Assembly: GCA_910579435.1 (NCBI GenBank)
Contig: CAJTVF010000011.1
Span: 1 to 57,929, forward strand
From: an uncultured Oscillibacter sp.
GTDB taxonomy: Bacteria > Bacillota > Clostridia > Oscillospirales > Oscillospiraceae
Length of the DNA stretch: 57,929 nucleotides
Direction: 5' to 3'
A program made the translations under genes and the position numbers. Shown piece after piece: positions 1 through 8,555 of the stretch; position 1 is the first letter of the stretch; the number at the start of each line of letters is the position of its first letter. Under the pieces are notes generated by a model. It saw only the letters and a program-made list of their open reading frames with translations. It searched no databases and had not been told where the DNA came from.

Positions 1-85
1 CCTGACGGATTTCAAGATTTTCTAACGCAGTCCAGCGGGAATTTATGGCGTAAAGATGTGCGCGGGGATTAAATCAGCGCTTCCT
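1..85 (+). mobile_element. right half of a family-1 161-bp MITE-like element
   Basis: The window opens inside the conserved element core (the AATCC-TGAC-GGATT type hairpin followed by an ACGCAG motif) and runs to the family-1 terminal repeat ending GTGCTTCCT-like at 85, followed by TA at 86-87. It matches the right half of the complete copies at 34612 and 36369. The left half lies outside the window. Confidence 0.8.
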
Positions 86-87
86 TA

Positions 88-148
88 ACGCCGAGCGGTG
101 GAAAAAGATCCGCCGTTTTGGGCGTTTTGCCATTTTTCAAACAAGGCC
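88..148 (+). mobile_element. right-half fragment of a family-2 MITE-like element
   Basis: Directly after the family-1 half there is a segment ending in the family-2 terminal repeat (TTTTTCAAACAAGGCC). It matches the corresponding half of the 161-bp copy at 54663. Only this half is present, so it is a truncated or recombined copy lying downstream of sepF. Confidence 0.7.
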
Positions 149-167
149 TGAGCCCTTTTTTAAGCCC

Positions 168-605
168 TTAGAAATACAGTCCGTTGTTTTCCAGCTCGTC
201 GATCAGGTCGCCCTCGATGTCCACGTGGTAGGGCGTGATGATGTAGGTGTTGGCGGCCACTTTCTTAATCTTGCCCTCCCCGGCGTAGGCCACGCCGGAC
301 AAAAAGTCGATAAGCCGCCGGGCCACGTCCTTGTTGGTGGACTCCAGGTTTAAAACCACCGTCCGCTTGTCCTTCAGCTGGTCGGCAATCTCCGAGGCGT
401 TCTCAAACCGCTCCGGCTTCACCAGGACTACCTTCAGCTGGGTGGTGGCGTGGATGTTGACCACCTTGTTCCGGCGGTCGTCATAGCGGGAGCGGCGCTC
501 CTCGAACATGTCCCGCTCCTGGGGCTCGTCCTCGAATTCGGCCGCGTCGTCGTCCTCGTCCTCATAGGGGTGGGTCAGCTTTTTTATCTCGTCCAGGATA
601 CTCAT
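168..605 (-). CDS. sepF: cell division protein SepF
   Basis: SepF is a cytoplasmic, membrane-associated partner of FtsZ that tethers and aligns the Z-ring in Gram-positive bacteria. The 145-residue protein has the family layout: a short amphipathic N-terminus (MSILDEIKKLT), an acidic and charged linker to about residue 50, and the compact C-terminal SepF domain (about 52-140) with the VVLNLE and RLIDFLSG segments. Length is normal. A GGGAGG ribosome site lies about 6 bases before the ATG at 605. It follows yggS by 22 bp, the usual Firmicutes yggS/ylmE-sepF order, and is probably cotranscribed with it. Confidence 0.95.
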   Translation of the reverse strand: MSILDEIKKLTHPYEDEDDDAAEFEDEPQERDMFEERRSRYDDRRNKVVNIHATTQLKVVLVKPERFENASEIADQLKDKRTVVLNLESTNKDVARRLIDFLSGVAYAGEGKIKKVAANTYIITPYHVDIEGDLIDELENNGLYF

Positions 606-627
606 GAATTACCTCCCGTGTGTAATC

Positions 628-1320
628 TTATGTGTAATGGCGGCTTCCGAAGATGGCGGTCCCCACCCGGACCATGGTGGCCCCGGCGCGGACGGCGTCC
701 TCGTAATCGCCGCTCATGCCCATCGACAGAACCTGTAGCCTATTATGGAACAATTTCTCGTTCATGTCAAGGAAAAGCGCCCGAACCTTGTCAAAATATC
801 GGAGATTTTCCTCCCGCTCCGCGTCCGCCGGGGGAATGGTCATCAGGCCCAGCACGGTTATGTGCTCCCTTCCCAGGGCCGCTTCCGCCCCGGAGAGGAG
901 CTCCGCCGGGGCAAAGCCGCTCTTGGCCTCCTCCTCTCCGATGTTGACCTCCAGCAGGATTTCCTGGACCAGCCCCAGCTTCCCGGCGGCCTTCTCAATC
1001 TCCTCCAGCAGCTCCAGGGAGCCCACAGACTGGATGAGATTCACCTTCCCCACCACCTGCTTCACCTTGTTGCGCTGGAGGTGGCCGATGAAGTGGAGGG
1101 GCGCGCCGTCATAGGCGTGCTCCTGAAGCTTTGCGGTCATCTCCTGGACCCGGTTCTCCCCCAGGGCGTCGATACCGGCGGCCACGGCCTCCCGGCAGGC
1201 GGAGGCGCCGTTCATCTTGCTGGCCCCCACCAGGGTGATTTCCTCCGGCTTCCGCCCCGCCTCTTTGGCGGCGGCGGCGATGTCCGCCCGGACCCGGGCG
1301 ATGTTTTCGGCTATAGACAT
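628..1320 (-). CDS. yggS: YggS/YlmE family PLP-binding protein (PLP homeostasis)
   Basis: This 230-residue TIM-barrel protein belongs to the YggS/PLPBP family, which binds pyridoxal 5'-phosphate and buffers free PLP and amino-acid pools without a known enzymatic reaction. The PLP lysine is Lys35 in LVGASKM, and the phosphate-binding end is visible in SMGMSGDYEDAV and GATMVRVGTAIFG. The ATG at 1320 was chosen because AAAGAGGCG lies just upstream and MSIAENI is the family N-terminus; a longer open frame to 1395 has no ribosome site. It sits between an HlyD-like gene and sepF, the conserved division-cluster position. Confidence 0.93.
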   Translation of the reverse strand: MSIAENIARVRADIAAAAKEAGRKPEEITLVGASKMNGASACREAVAAGIDALGENRVQEMTAKLQEHAYDGAPLHFIGHLQRNKVKQVVGKVNLIQSVGSLELLEEIEKAAGKLGLVQEILLEVNIGEEEAKSGFAPAELLSGAEAALGREHITVLGLMTIPPADAEREENLRYFDKVRALFLDMNEKLFHNRLQVLSMGMSGDYEDAVRAGATMVRVGTAIFGSRHYT

Positions 1321-1387
1321 GCGTTTCGCCTCTTTCTTTTTGATGTCGCGTCCGGCGCCGGCCGGGCCTTTGGGAAATGGCTCCGCC

Positions 1388-2680
1388 CTAGGCAAGCACC
1401 TTCCCGTCGAACAGTCCCCGGGCGGAGACGATGACCTGCTCCCCAGGGCGGATGATGCGTTTGGCGTCCCCCTCCACCGCCGGGTCCAGCCCCGGCGCGG
1501 GGCTGACCAGCACGAAGCTCTCGCCGCTGTAGACCACCTCCACCGGCTTGAACCGGGCCTCCCGGCCCACCAGGCAGTAGACGCCGGTGCGCTCCTCGGC
1601 GGCCGCCTTTCCGTCCTCGTCCAGATAGGCCCGCTCCGCCCGGAGGCTCTCCCGGGGGACCCGGATGCCGGTGATGCTGCCGGTGACGATCTGGGCCCGC
1701 TGCTGGCGCAGCAGCGTCAGCTCCCGGAGGTAGGACGTCCCCCGGAACACCGCCACCACCCGGCCGTTCTCCCGGGGGCCGATGCTCTCCAGGGTCACCG
1801 GAAGGTCCCGGTCCACCCCCCTGGAGAAGCGCAGCGGCAGCGTCCCCCCGTTCTCCGCCTGCCGCTCCCGAAGGGCCACGGCGTCATCGGCGGAGAGAAC
1901 GGCGGCGTAATACCACTCGTCCCCCAGCACCAGCTTCCCCGTCCGGGAAACGGTCGACGGGTCCGCCGTCAGGCCGGAGAGGGCGGAGGGCGTCAGCCCC
2001 TCCAGCATGCCCGGGGTCAGCACGGTCTCATAGCCGTCCACCTCGGCGGAGTAGAGCCCCGCCTCCGGGGCGGTGACCCGCCGGACGGTCCCCTCGGCCT
2101 GGGACCGGAGGGCCAGGAGCCGGGCGCCCAGCTCCTGGAGCTGTACGGCGATGTCCCCGTTTCCCGCGTCGCTGTAGTCCCGCTTGAGGACCAGGGCCCG
2201 GAGCTCCAGGGCCGTGCTCTCCGCGTCGTAGAGCCGGTTCGCCGCCAGGAAGCGGCGGTATTCCAGCAGGTTCTGGGCAATCTGGGCGTCCAGCTTCCGG
2301 GTGGTCTCCGCCGCCAGGGCCAGGTCCTGGGCGTACCGGAGCTGCTCCACCCGGCTCTCCAGGCTGTCGATCTCCGCCTGCCGGTCCAGGGAGGCCTGGT
2401 CCGCGTAGACCGAGGCCACGGTGCCGCCGGCGGCCACCCGCTCACCCTCCGCCCGCTGGACCCGGAGGAGGCCGCCGCTCTCGTCGGGCAGGACCCGCTC
2501 CTCCCGGACCACGAAGCCCGTCATGTCCACGGTCCGCTCCACCTCATAGCGGTAGGCCAGGGTAACCCCCAGGGGGTCGTCCAGGTACTGCACCGCCTGG
2601 ATGCCGAAGTAGGCCGCCACCCCCAGGAAGAGGGCGGCCATCAGTAATGCTGTTCCAAAGCCGCTCTTTTTCTTTTTCAT
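1388..2680 (-). CDS. HlyD-family membrane-fusion-like protein
   Basis: The 430-residue product has one N-terminal membrane segment (about 10-28, after a KKKK start) followed by an extracytoplasmic region. That region begins with a barrel-sandwich half-motif (GFVVREERVLPDESGGLLRV and EGERVAAGGTVASVYAD), continues with a helical stretch (about 90-165), and ends in a C-terminal beta domain. This is the HlyD/biotin-lipoyl-like adaptor arrangement. Such proteins lie next to sepF/yggS in many Clostridia, but the transported substrate or partner pump is unknown and no ABC or RND partner lies nearby. The ribosome site is weak (AAGAG). Confidence 0.75.
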   Translation of the reverse strand: MKKKKSGFGTALLMAALFLGVAAYFGIQAVQYLDDPLGVTLAYRYEVERTVDMTGFVVREERVLPDESGGLLRVQRAEGERVAAGGTVASVYADQASLDRQAEIDSLESRVEQLRYAQDLALAAETTRKLDAQIAQNLLEYRRFLAANRLYDAESTALELRALVLKRDYSDAGNGDIAVQLQELGARLLALRSQAEGTVRRVTAPEAGLYSAEVDGYETVLTPGMLEGLTPSALSGLTADPSTVSRTGKLVLGDEWYYAAVLSADDAVALRERQAENGGTLPLRFSRGVDRDLPVTLESIGPRENGRVVAVFRGTSYLRELTLLRQQRAQIVTGSITGIRVPRESLRAERAYLDEDGKAAAEERTGVYCLVGREARFKPVEVVYSGESFVLVSPAPGLDPAVEGDAKRIIRPGEQVIVSARGLFDGKVLA

Positions 2681-2727
2681 GCGCTCTTATGTAGCCTTCC
2701 TTGTCTCGGTCCCGCCGCCCGCCGCCG

Positions 2728-2955
2728 TCACTCCTCCTCGGTCAGGGAAACGGTCCGGGTGGGGGCGATGGTGGAGATGGCGTGCTTGTAGATGACCTGC
2801 TGCCGCCCCTCGCTGTCCAGAATGACCACAAAGGGGTCGAAGCCGGTGATGGTCCCCCGCATCTGAAAGCCGTTCATCAAAAACATGGTGACGGGCACCC
2901 GGTCCCGCTTGGCCCGGAGGAGGAAAAGGTCCTGTAGGTTCTGTTTGTTCTGCAT
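2728..2955 (-). CDS. hfq: RNA chaperone Hfq
   Basis: Hfq forms hexameric Sm-like rings that bind small RNAs and A-rich mRNA tails. The 75-residue protein shows both Sm motifs, the proximal-face Gln8 region (NLQDLFL), the VTMFLMNGFQMRG strand, GFDPFVVIL, and the diagnostic YKHAI at residues 56-60. The C-tail is short, as in Firmicutes. AAGGAG precedes the ATG by about 9 bases. It lies immediately downstream of miaA, a widely conserved gene pair. Confidence 0.97.
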   Translation of the reverse strand: MQNKQNLQDLFLLRAKRDRVPVTMFLMNGFQMRGTITGFDPFVVILDSEGRQQVIYKHAISTIAPTRTVSLTEEE

Positions 2956-3076
2956 ATCGTCCGCTCCTTTTTCTTTTGTCCGCGCGCCGCCCGGAAGACG
3001 GCGCAGTTGTGTGGTTCAGCGTAACGATGGTACTCGGGGCCCCGCGGGGAATTCCGGGCAGCTCGTCCGCCAGTCT

Positions 3077-4021
3077 CTAGGATACCCCCGCGGCGGAGAG
3101 AATTTCCGTCGAAATCTGTAGGGCCCGGGCAAAATTCCGGTCTTTTTCCCAAAAGACCCAGTGGATGGCCGGATTCCGCCGCAGCCAGGTCAGCTGCCGC
3201 TTGGCGTACTGCCGGGAGCGGAGCTTCACCTCCGCCAGGGCCTCCGCCTCCGAGGCCGTCCCCTCCAGGACCCCCAGGAACTCCTTGTACCCAATGGCCT
3301 GGAGGGCCGTCGCGTTCCGGGGAAGCCCCCGGCCAAGAAGCGCCCGGACCTCCTCCAGCAGCCCCGCCTCCGCCATGCGGTCCACCCGCCGGTCGATGAG
3401 GCGCTTCATGTCCTCCCGGTCGGCGAACTGCAGGCCGATCCAAACCGCGTCGTACCGGGGAGGCAGGGCCTTCGTCTCCTCATTGTGGGCGGTGATGGTC
3501 CTCCCCGTCTCCCGGTAGACCTCCAGGGCCCGCAGAATCCGCTTTTCGTCGGCGGGGTGGAGCCGCTCCGCCGACGCCGGGTCCACCTCCCGGAGCTCCG
3601 CCAGCAAAGGGCCGACGCCCTCCGCCGCCAGGCGGTCCTCCAGCTCCTTTCGGACGCTTCCCCCGGCGCAGCCCGCCGCGAAGCCGTGGCCCTTCACCAC
3701 CGCGTCAATCCAGAGGCCCGTGCCCCCCACCAGAACGGGCAGCTTTCCCCGGGCCAGGATATCGTCAATAACAGGCGCGGCCTCCCGGGCGTACCGGGCG
3801 GCGGACCACTGCTCCGCCGGGTCGCTTACCGCGATCATGTGGTGGGGCACGCCGTCCATCTCCGCCGCCGTGGGGGCGGCGGTGCCGATGGTCATGCCCT
3901 TGTAAATCTGCATGGAGTCGGCGGAGACCACCTCGCCGCCGTATTGCTTGGCCAGCAGCACGCCCAGGGCGGTCTTGCCGCAGGCGGTGGGTCCCACGAC
4001 GCAGACGATCTTCGGGGCCAT
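3077..4021 (-). CDS. miaA: tRNA dimethylallyltransferase MiaA
   Basis: MiaA transfers the dimethylallyl group to N6 of A37 in tRNAs reading UNN codons; MiaB, encoded at 13.7-15.1 kb, then acts on the product. The 314-residue protein has the P-loop GPTACGKT (residues 10-17), the DSMQIYKGM substrate loop and GGTGLWIDAVV. Length is typical. The start at 4021 gives the family N-terminus MAPKIVCVVG; the open frame upstream overlaps the preceding gene and is not used. Its start is 1-2 bases from the stop of the flavin reductase gene, implying translational coupling. hfq follows. Confidence 0.96.
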   Translation of the reverse strand: MAPKIVCVVGPTACGKTALGVLLAKQYGGEVVSADSMQIYKGMTIGTAAPTAAEMDGVPHHMIAVSDPAEQWSAARYAREAAPVIDDILARGKLPVLVGGTGLWIDAVVKGHGFAAGCAGGSVRKELEDRLAAEGVGPLLAELREVDPASAERLHPADEKRILRALEVYRETGRTITAHNEETKALPPRYDAVWIGLQFADREDMKRLIDRRVDRMAEAGLLEEVRALLGRGLPRNATALQAIGYKEFLGVLEGTASEAEALAEVKLRSRQYAKRQLTWLRRNPAIHWVFWEKDRNFARALQISTEILSAAGVS

Positions 4022-4022
4022 G

Positions 4023-4613
4023 TCAGAAGTCCCGCCCCAGGGCCCGGGCCTTTTCACAGGCGGCGTCCATAATCTCCGGGACCTTGGCGGGGTCCACGTC
4101 CAGCCCCCCGGCGAACACATAGTCGAACCGCGGAATGCCGAACATGGCGGAAAGCTGCTTCCAGTAGAGGACCCCCAGGCTGTCCGGCTTCTCAAAGTCC
4201 CCGCCGGCGGTGAGGTACGCCAGCCGGGAGCCCTTGCAGTCCCCGTGGCAGCCGTCGGCCTCGTAATGGTAGCAGAGGCCGCAGACGGAAATGTGTTCGA
4301 TATAGACCCGCATGGCCGCCGGGAAGCTCAAATCCCAGAAGGGAGCCGCCGCCGCGATCTTGTCCGCCCCCCGGAACTGCCGGGCCAAATCGAACACCGG
4401 CGCGTCGAAGGCCTTCACGGAGGCCAGGGCGTCCCGCTCGTCCAGGGCGGCGGGGAAAAACGGGGCCAGGCCCAGCGTCTCCAGGGCGACCGTTTCCACC
4501 TCCGCCTCCGGGCGGGATTCCCGGAACGCGGAGAGAAAGGCGTTTGCCAGGGCGCGGGTCCGGGACCCCTCGCCCCGCTGGCTGATGCAGCCGTCAATGA
4601 ATAACAGTTTCAT
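4023..4613 (-). CDS. flavodoxin-fold NAD(P)H-dependent FMN reductase
   Basis: The 196-residue protein has the flavodoxin-like fold of NAD(P)H quinone/azo reductases: an N-terminal MKLLFIDGC strand, a phosphate-binding SQRGEGSRTRALA turn, APFWDLSFPAAMRVYIEH, and the flavin-loop segment YLTAGGDF. It also has a Cys-rich stretch (CGLCYHYEADGCHGDC). The physiological acceptor is not evident. The start at 4613 is preceded by GGATGAGGAG with good spacing, so it was preferred to an in-frame ATG four codons upstream. It is tightly linked to miaA and to the small gene upstream. Confidence 0.85.
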   Translation of the reverse strand: MKLLFIDGCISQRGEGSRTRALANAFLSAFRESRPEAEVETVALETLGLAPFFPAALDERDALASVKAFDAPVFDLARQFRGADKIAAAAPFWDLSFPAAMRVYIEHISVCGLCYHYEADGCHGDCKGSRLAYLTAGGDFEKPDSLGVLYWKQLSAMFGIPRFDYVFAGGLDVDPAKVPEIMDAACEKARALGRDF

Positions 4614-4614
4614 A

Positions 4615-4812
4615 TTACTCCTCATCCGATACCGTGGTAATGATGGGCTTTCCCTCCCGGTCCAGGAGCGGGGTCAGTCCGCCGGCGTTGGCGGATTGAA
4701 AGAACAGGTAATTCACCCCTGTCTCCCGATCCACCAGGATCATGGCATCGCTGAACATACTGCCGCTGCCGGGAGCAATCTTCATGATAAACCGTGCCTT
4801 CTCTTTTGCCAT
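4615..4812 (-). CDS. DUF6440-like small protein
   Basis: This 65-residue protein resembles the DUF6440 family: a beta-rich domain with the recognisable stretch DRETGVNYLFFQSANAGG followed by a TPLLDREGKP tail. The function is unknown. The ATG at 4812 is preceded by GGAGGAC; the longer open frame to 4887 runs into the intergenic repeat. It ends one base before the flavin reductase start, so the two are probably translated from one message. Confidence 0.75.
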   Translation of the reverse strand: MAKEKARFIMKIAPGSGSMFSDAMILVDRETGVNYLFFQSANAGGLTPLLDREGKPIITTVSDEE

Positions 4813-4827
4813 GCCGTCCTCCTTCCT

Positions 4828-5008
4828 GGGGTCCAGGGGCCGGAGCCCCCGGTTTCTCCGCCAAGCGGAGAAAGAAATTGAAATCATTTTCCTGACGACA
4901 TGCGCGTCAGGAAAATACCCCGGCTCCAGCCGCCTTGGGCGGCGGCTCCAGTGACCGACGTCACTGGAGGTGGGGGATTCTCAAGGGGGAGCCCGCCCCC
5001 CCTTGAAG
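4828..5008. repeat. hairpin-string repeat R6, copy a
   Basis: This is an about 180-bp intergenic block between mutL and the DUF6440-like gene, made of consecutive short hairpins: TTTCTCCGCCAAGCGGAGAAA, CCTGACGACATGCGCGTCAGG, CCGCCTTGGGCGG and CCAGTGACCGACGTCACTGG, closing with a G/C-run hairpin. A second copy lies at 25837-26015 with the same order of hairpins. Both lie between co-directional minus-strand genes. Confidence 0.85.
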
Positions 5009-5015
5009 CGGGCCG

Positions 5016-7019
5016 TCAGACCCGCTTGAACATCTTCTCCAGCTCGTATTTGGTCAATTTCACCGCCACGGGCCTCCCGTGGGGGCAGTATTTCACCTCG
5101 CCGCTCTGGACCTTGTCCACCAGCGCCCGGAGCTCCGCCGGACCGCTCCTCCAGCCGCCCTTTATGGCGGCCTTGCAGGCCATGGTGTGGAGCAGGGCCT
5201 CCCGCCGCTCCGCCGGGGACCGCCCCTCCCGGAGCTTCCCGGCGATCTCCTCCAGGGCGGCCGCCGCGTCCTCCGCGTCCATGTCCGCCGGGACCTCCCG
5301 GACCAGCACGGCCCCGCCGCCGAAGTCCTCGCAGGAAAAGCCGAACTCCTCCAAAAGGGGCAGGTTCTCCAGCAGCAGCGCCCCGTCCTCCCTTCCCAGC
5401 TCCACGGCGGCCGGGGTCAGCAGGGCCTGGCGCATAGGGGGCTCCAGAGCGGCCTTCAGCCGGTCGAAGTTGATCCGCTCATGGGCGGCGTGCTTGTCGA
5501 TGAGAAAGACGGAGCCCTCCCCGTCCTCGCAGATGATGTAGGTCCGCAGCACCTCCCCGGCAATCCGCCAGGGGGCCTCCCGGAGGGGCTCGATGGCCTC
5601 CTGTCCCGGCACTTCCGGCTCCTGCCGGGGGATAGCCGGGACGAAGGTCCGCTCCGCCGCCGGGAACGCGGGCTTCGCCGCCTTTTCCAAAGCGGCTTCC
5701 TCTGCCGGGAGGGAAGGGGCTTCCCTCCGCTCCGCCTCCCGCTTCAAAACCGAGGCCGGCGCGTCTCCCCGCAGGGGCGGGAAGGGCGTTTTCCGCCCCG
5801 GGGCGGGGCGCTCCGGGGGCTCGCCCCGGGAAGGAGGCGGAACGCTGTCCGACAACTTGAGCCCCGGCCGCTCCGTGTTCCAGGCGGGAAGGGGGGCGGA
5901 CGGCTTTGGCGGCGGGGCGGGGGGCTTCCCCGTCTCCCGGGCCCGGAAGCTCTTCGCGTCCATGGACTGGAAGAAATCCCCCCGGGGATTTGCCGCCGCT
6001 TCCGGGGCGGGGGAGGCCGGGACGGGCCCGTCCCGCTCCGCCAGGCTGTCCAGCACGGTGTGGTACACCGCGTCGAACACCGCCTTCTCCTGGGCAAACT
6101 TCACCTGGGTTTTGGCGGGATGTACGTTCACGTCCACCGCCGTCACCGGCAGGGTCACCGCCAGCACGCAGCCGGGGAAGCGCCCCTTCATGATCTGGTT
6201 CCGGTAGCCCTCCTCCAGGGCCGCCGTGAGAAGCTGGGACTTGATGAACCGCCCGTTGACGAAAAAGACCTGCATGGACCGGGAGCCCCGGCCCTGGAGG
6301 GGCCGGGTGACGAACCCGGACACGGCCACGCCGTCCCCGCCGCCCTTCACCGGGAGGAGGCTCCGGGCGAAGTCCCGGCCCAGGGCGGCGTAAACGGCGG
6401 AATCCAGCCGCCCGTCTCCGGGGGTGTGAAGGGCCTCCGCGCCGTCCTTGATGAATTTAAAGGAAATGTCCGGATGGGACAGGGCCAGGTGCTGCATCAG
6501 CCCGCTGACCGCCGCCGTCTCGGCGCTGTCCTTTTTCATGAATTTCAGCCGGGCCGGGGTGTTGTAGAAGAGGTCCCGGACCAGGATGGTGGTGCCCTCC
6601 GGGGCCCCGGCCTCCTCCACCTCCCCGGGGACGCCGCCCTCCAGGCGCAGGGCCGCCCCGGCCCCGTCCTCCCGCCGCCGGGTGCGGATCTCCACCCGGC
6701 TGACGGCGGCAATCGCCGCCAGGGCCTCTCCCCGGAAGCCCAGGGTGCCGATCTTTCCCAGGTCCTCCGGCCCCCGGAGCTTACTGGTGGCGTGGCGGAG
6801 GAAGGCGGTGGGCAGCTCCGCCGGGGCGATGCCGCAGCCGTTGTCCGTCACCCGGACGAGGCCCATGCCCCCCCGGCGGATTTCCACCACCACGGCGGAG
6901 CTGCGGGCGTCCATGGCGTTTTCCACCAGCTCCTTCACCACGCTGGCGGGGCGCTCCACCACCTCCCCGGCGGCAATGAGGTCCGCCATGTGGGGGGGCA
7001 GCTGCTTGATTTCCGGCAT
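5016..7019 (-). CDS. mutL: DNA mismatch repair protein MutL
   Basis: MutL couples mismatch recognition by MutS (9.3-11.9 kb) to strand incision. The 667-residue protein has the GHKL ATPase motifs VVKELVENAMDA, DNGCGI and GTLGFRGEAL in the first 110 residues, the transducer segment VNVHPAKTQVKF, a Pro/Ala-rich linker (about 345-470) and a C-terminal dimerisation domain. That domain carries an endonuclease-type motif DKHAAHERINFD (consensus DQHA-x2-E-x4-E, so two positions differ), ACKAAI and CPHGRPV. The start is supported by AAAGGAGGA upstream. The acidic differences in the nuclease motif are conservative. Confidence 0.96.
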   Translation of the reverse strand: MPEIKQLPPHMADLIAAGEVVERPASVVKELVENAMDARSSAVVVEIRRGGMGLVRVTDNGCGIAPAELPTAFLRHATSKLRGPEDLGKIGTLGFRGEALAAIAAVSRVEIRTRRREDGAGAALRLEGGVPGEVEEAGAPEGTTILVRDLFYNTPARLKFMKKDSAETAAVSGLMQHLALSHPDISFKFIKDGAEALHTPGDGRLDSAVYAALGRDFARSLLPVKGGGDGVAVSGFVTRPLQGRGSRSMQVFFVNGRFIKSQLLTAALEEGYRNQIMKGRFPGCVLAVTLPVTAVDVNVHPAKTQVKFAQEKAVFDAVYHTVLDSLAERDGPVPASPAPEAAANPRGDFFQSMDAKSFRARETGKPPAPPPKPSAPLPAWNTERPGLKLSDSVPPPSRGEPPERPAPGRKTPFPPLRGDAPASVLKREAERREAPSLPAEEAALEKAAKPAFPAAERTFVPAIPRQEPEVPGQEAIEPLREAPWRIAGEVLRTYIICEDGEGSVFLIDKHAAHERINFDRLKAALEPPMRQALLTPAAVELGREDGALLLENLPLLEEFGFSCEDFGGGAVLVREVPADMDAEDAAAALEEIAGKLREGRSPAERREALLHTMACKAAIKGGWRSGPAELRALVDKVQSGEVKYCPHGRPVAVKLTKYELEKMFKRV

Positions 7020-7144
7020 GGGGCTTCCTCCTTTCCGGGGTCAGGGCGGCCCGTCAAGGCCATCCCCTTGCCCTCCATGCTGATAAATGCCTATCCATTT
7101 TTCCCTTCGTTGAAACGGCGGAATAGGCAGCGAGACACCCTGGA

Positions 7145-7494
7145 TTACTGTCCAATAAACCGGAAGCTGTCCAAAATGATAATCGCATTGTAGGGTCTGT
7201 CCAATCCATCCGGATACATTCTTTTTAAGGCGTCAATATCAAAAATTTCCGCGCCCTTGACAAGCTCGTCTATGCTGGCAGTCAAATGCTTCTGCAAAAC
7301 CATAACGGCAAAATCTTCATCATAGGTATTGATACCAAAATCAACACCCATTTCATATAGTCATCCTCCAAAAGGTCATAATCCTTTTCCCAATATTGCT
7401 CAAACAGTTCCTGCGATTTACAAATACCAGCAAACACCGAACAGCGGCTCTCGTCCGTGCTATAGCTGACGTCTAATTGTTCAACCCGCCTCAT
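7145..7494 (-). pseudogene. Imm22-like immunity protein gene, frameshifted
   Basis: Two overlapping minus-strand frames together give one Imm22-like protein of about 116 residues. The first runs from the ATG at 7494 (GAGGAGG ribosome site) through FEQYWEKDYDLLEDDYMK. The second continues with MGVDFGINTYDEDFAV and ends IIILDSFRFIG. The frames join at an AAA run near 7350, where one extra A would restore a continuous ORF. Imm22 proteins neutralise contact-dependent or polymorphic toxins, but no toxin gene is seen nearby, so this would be an orphan or decayed immunity gene. A sequencing error is the alternative explanation. The base composition is more AT-rich than that of its neighbours. Confidence 0.7.
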
Positions 7495-7600
7495 GTCTGA
7501 ACCTCCTCGAGGATTTCGATTTTTCGAAAGGAGCGCCCTTATCCGCGCTTCAGCGAAATTGCCGGAAGTATTCTCTATCAGCGCGAACGGCGCAGGGCCC

Positions 7601-8512
7601 TCAAAACAGAACCGCCGCGAGAATGGGAATGGTGACGATGGAGGCCAGCGTGGAGACAAAGGTGATCTGAGCCATGCACTCCGCGTCCCCGCCGTACTCC
7701 ATGCACAGAAGAGACCCGTTCACCGCCGCCGGCATGGCCATCTGGGTGACGGCCACGCCCAGAATCAGAGGGTCCGTCCCCATCCAGCGGAGGAGGAAGC
7801 ACAGGACCGAAGGCAGCGCCAAAAGCCGCACCGCCGTCAGAATCCACAGCCGGGGAGAGGCCAGCATCCTCCCCAACGGCAGCCCCGCCAGCAGCGAGCC
7901 CACAAACAGCAGGGACAGCGGCACCGTCACGCCCCCCACGAACTCCAGGGCCTCCCCGATCATGGCCGGGGGCCGCAGCCGCCCCAGGGCCAGGACCAGC
8001 GCCAGGATGGACGCCGCCACGCAGGGGGAAAACATCTGCCGGAGGCTGAACCGCTTCGCCCCGGTGAGCATCAGCGGCCCCAGGGTAAAGGTCATCAGGT
8101 TGAAGGGCAGGACCAGGATCACGGCGTAGAACAGCGCTTCCGGCCCGAAGAGGGCCGACACCACCGGATAGCCGATAAAGGCCACGTTGGGGAAGGCCAG
8201 GGTATACCGCCACACGCCCTTTTGTCCCGGCGTGCCCCCCAGCAGGGGCGGCGCCGCCAGGACGAAGGCAAATTCCAGCAGATAGAACACCGCCGCCACC
8301 CCCAGGGTCCCCAGCACCACCCCCGCCTCCGGCAGGGCCTCCCCCGTGCAGACGGAGCCCAGAATCATGGAGGGCAGGGTGATGGCCAGCAGCAGCCTGG
8401 AGATCTTCTTGTCCGTCCCGCCGCCCAGGATTCCCATGCGGTTGGCGAGAAAGCCCGCGGCGATGGCGAACAGCAGCACCAGCATCTCCGAGAGGGTATC
8501 CAAAAAACTCAT
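7601..8512 (-). CDS. AEC family (auxin efflux carrier-type) transporter
   Basis: This is a 303-residue integral membrane protein with about ten hydrophobic segments in two halves, typical of AEC-family secondary transporters (organic acid or malonate-like carriers in bacteria). Visible family features include an N-terminal GFLANRMGILG, the half-helix region LLLAITLPSMILGS, FPNVAFIGYPVVSALFG, and MAMPAAVNGSLL near the C-terminus. The substrate cannot be told from sequence. It is co-directional with mutL but separated from the CPBP gene by 43 bp. Confidence 0.88.
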   Translation of the reverse strand: MSFLDTLSEMLVLLFAIAAGFLANRMGILGGGTDKKISRLLLAITLPSMILGSVCTGEALPEAGVVLGTLGVAAVFYLLEFAFVLAAPPLLGGTPGQKGVWRYTLAFPNVAFIGYPVVSALFGPEALFYAVILVLPFNLMTFTLGPLMLTGAKRFSLRQMFSPCVAASILALVLALGRLRPPAMIGEALEFVGGVTVPLSLLFVGSLLAGLPLGRMLASPRLWILTAVRLLALPSVLCFLLRWMGTDPLILGVAVTQMAMPAAVNGSLLCMEYGGDAECMAQITFVSTLASIVTIPILAAVLF

Positions 8513-8555
8513 GGCAAAACTTCTTTCCCGGGACCTCGCGCCCCGTATGGATTGC

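Noticed and set aside
5439..5500. MutL endonuclease motif taken as broken (DKHA instead of DQHA, final D for E)
   Set aside because: The substitutions are conservative, the other C-terminal motifs are intact and the full-length protein looks functional.
5079..7193. Long plus-strand open frame opposite mutL, and similar ones opposite tsf (16186-17016), the sigma-54 activator (19532-21244) and others
   Set aside because: They are mirror frames created by high GC and codon bias of the real minus-strand genes; they have no ribosome sites and lack recognisable domains.
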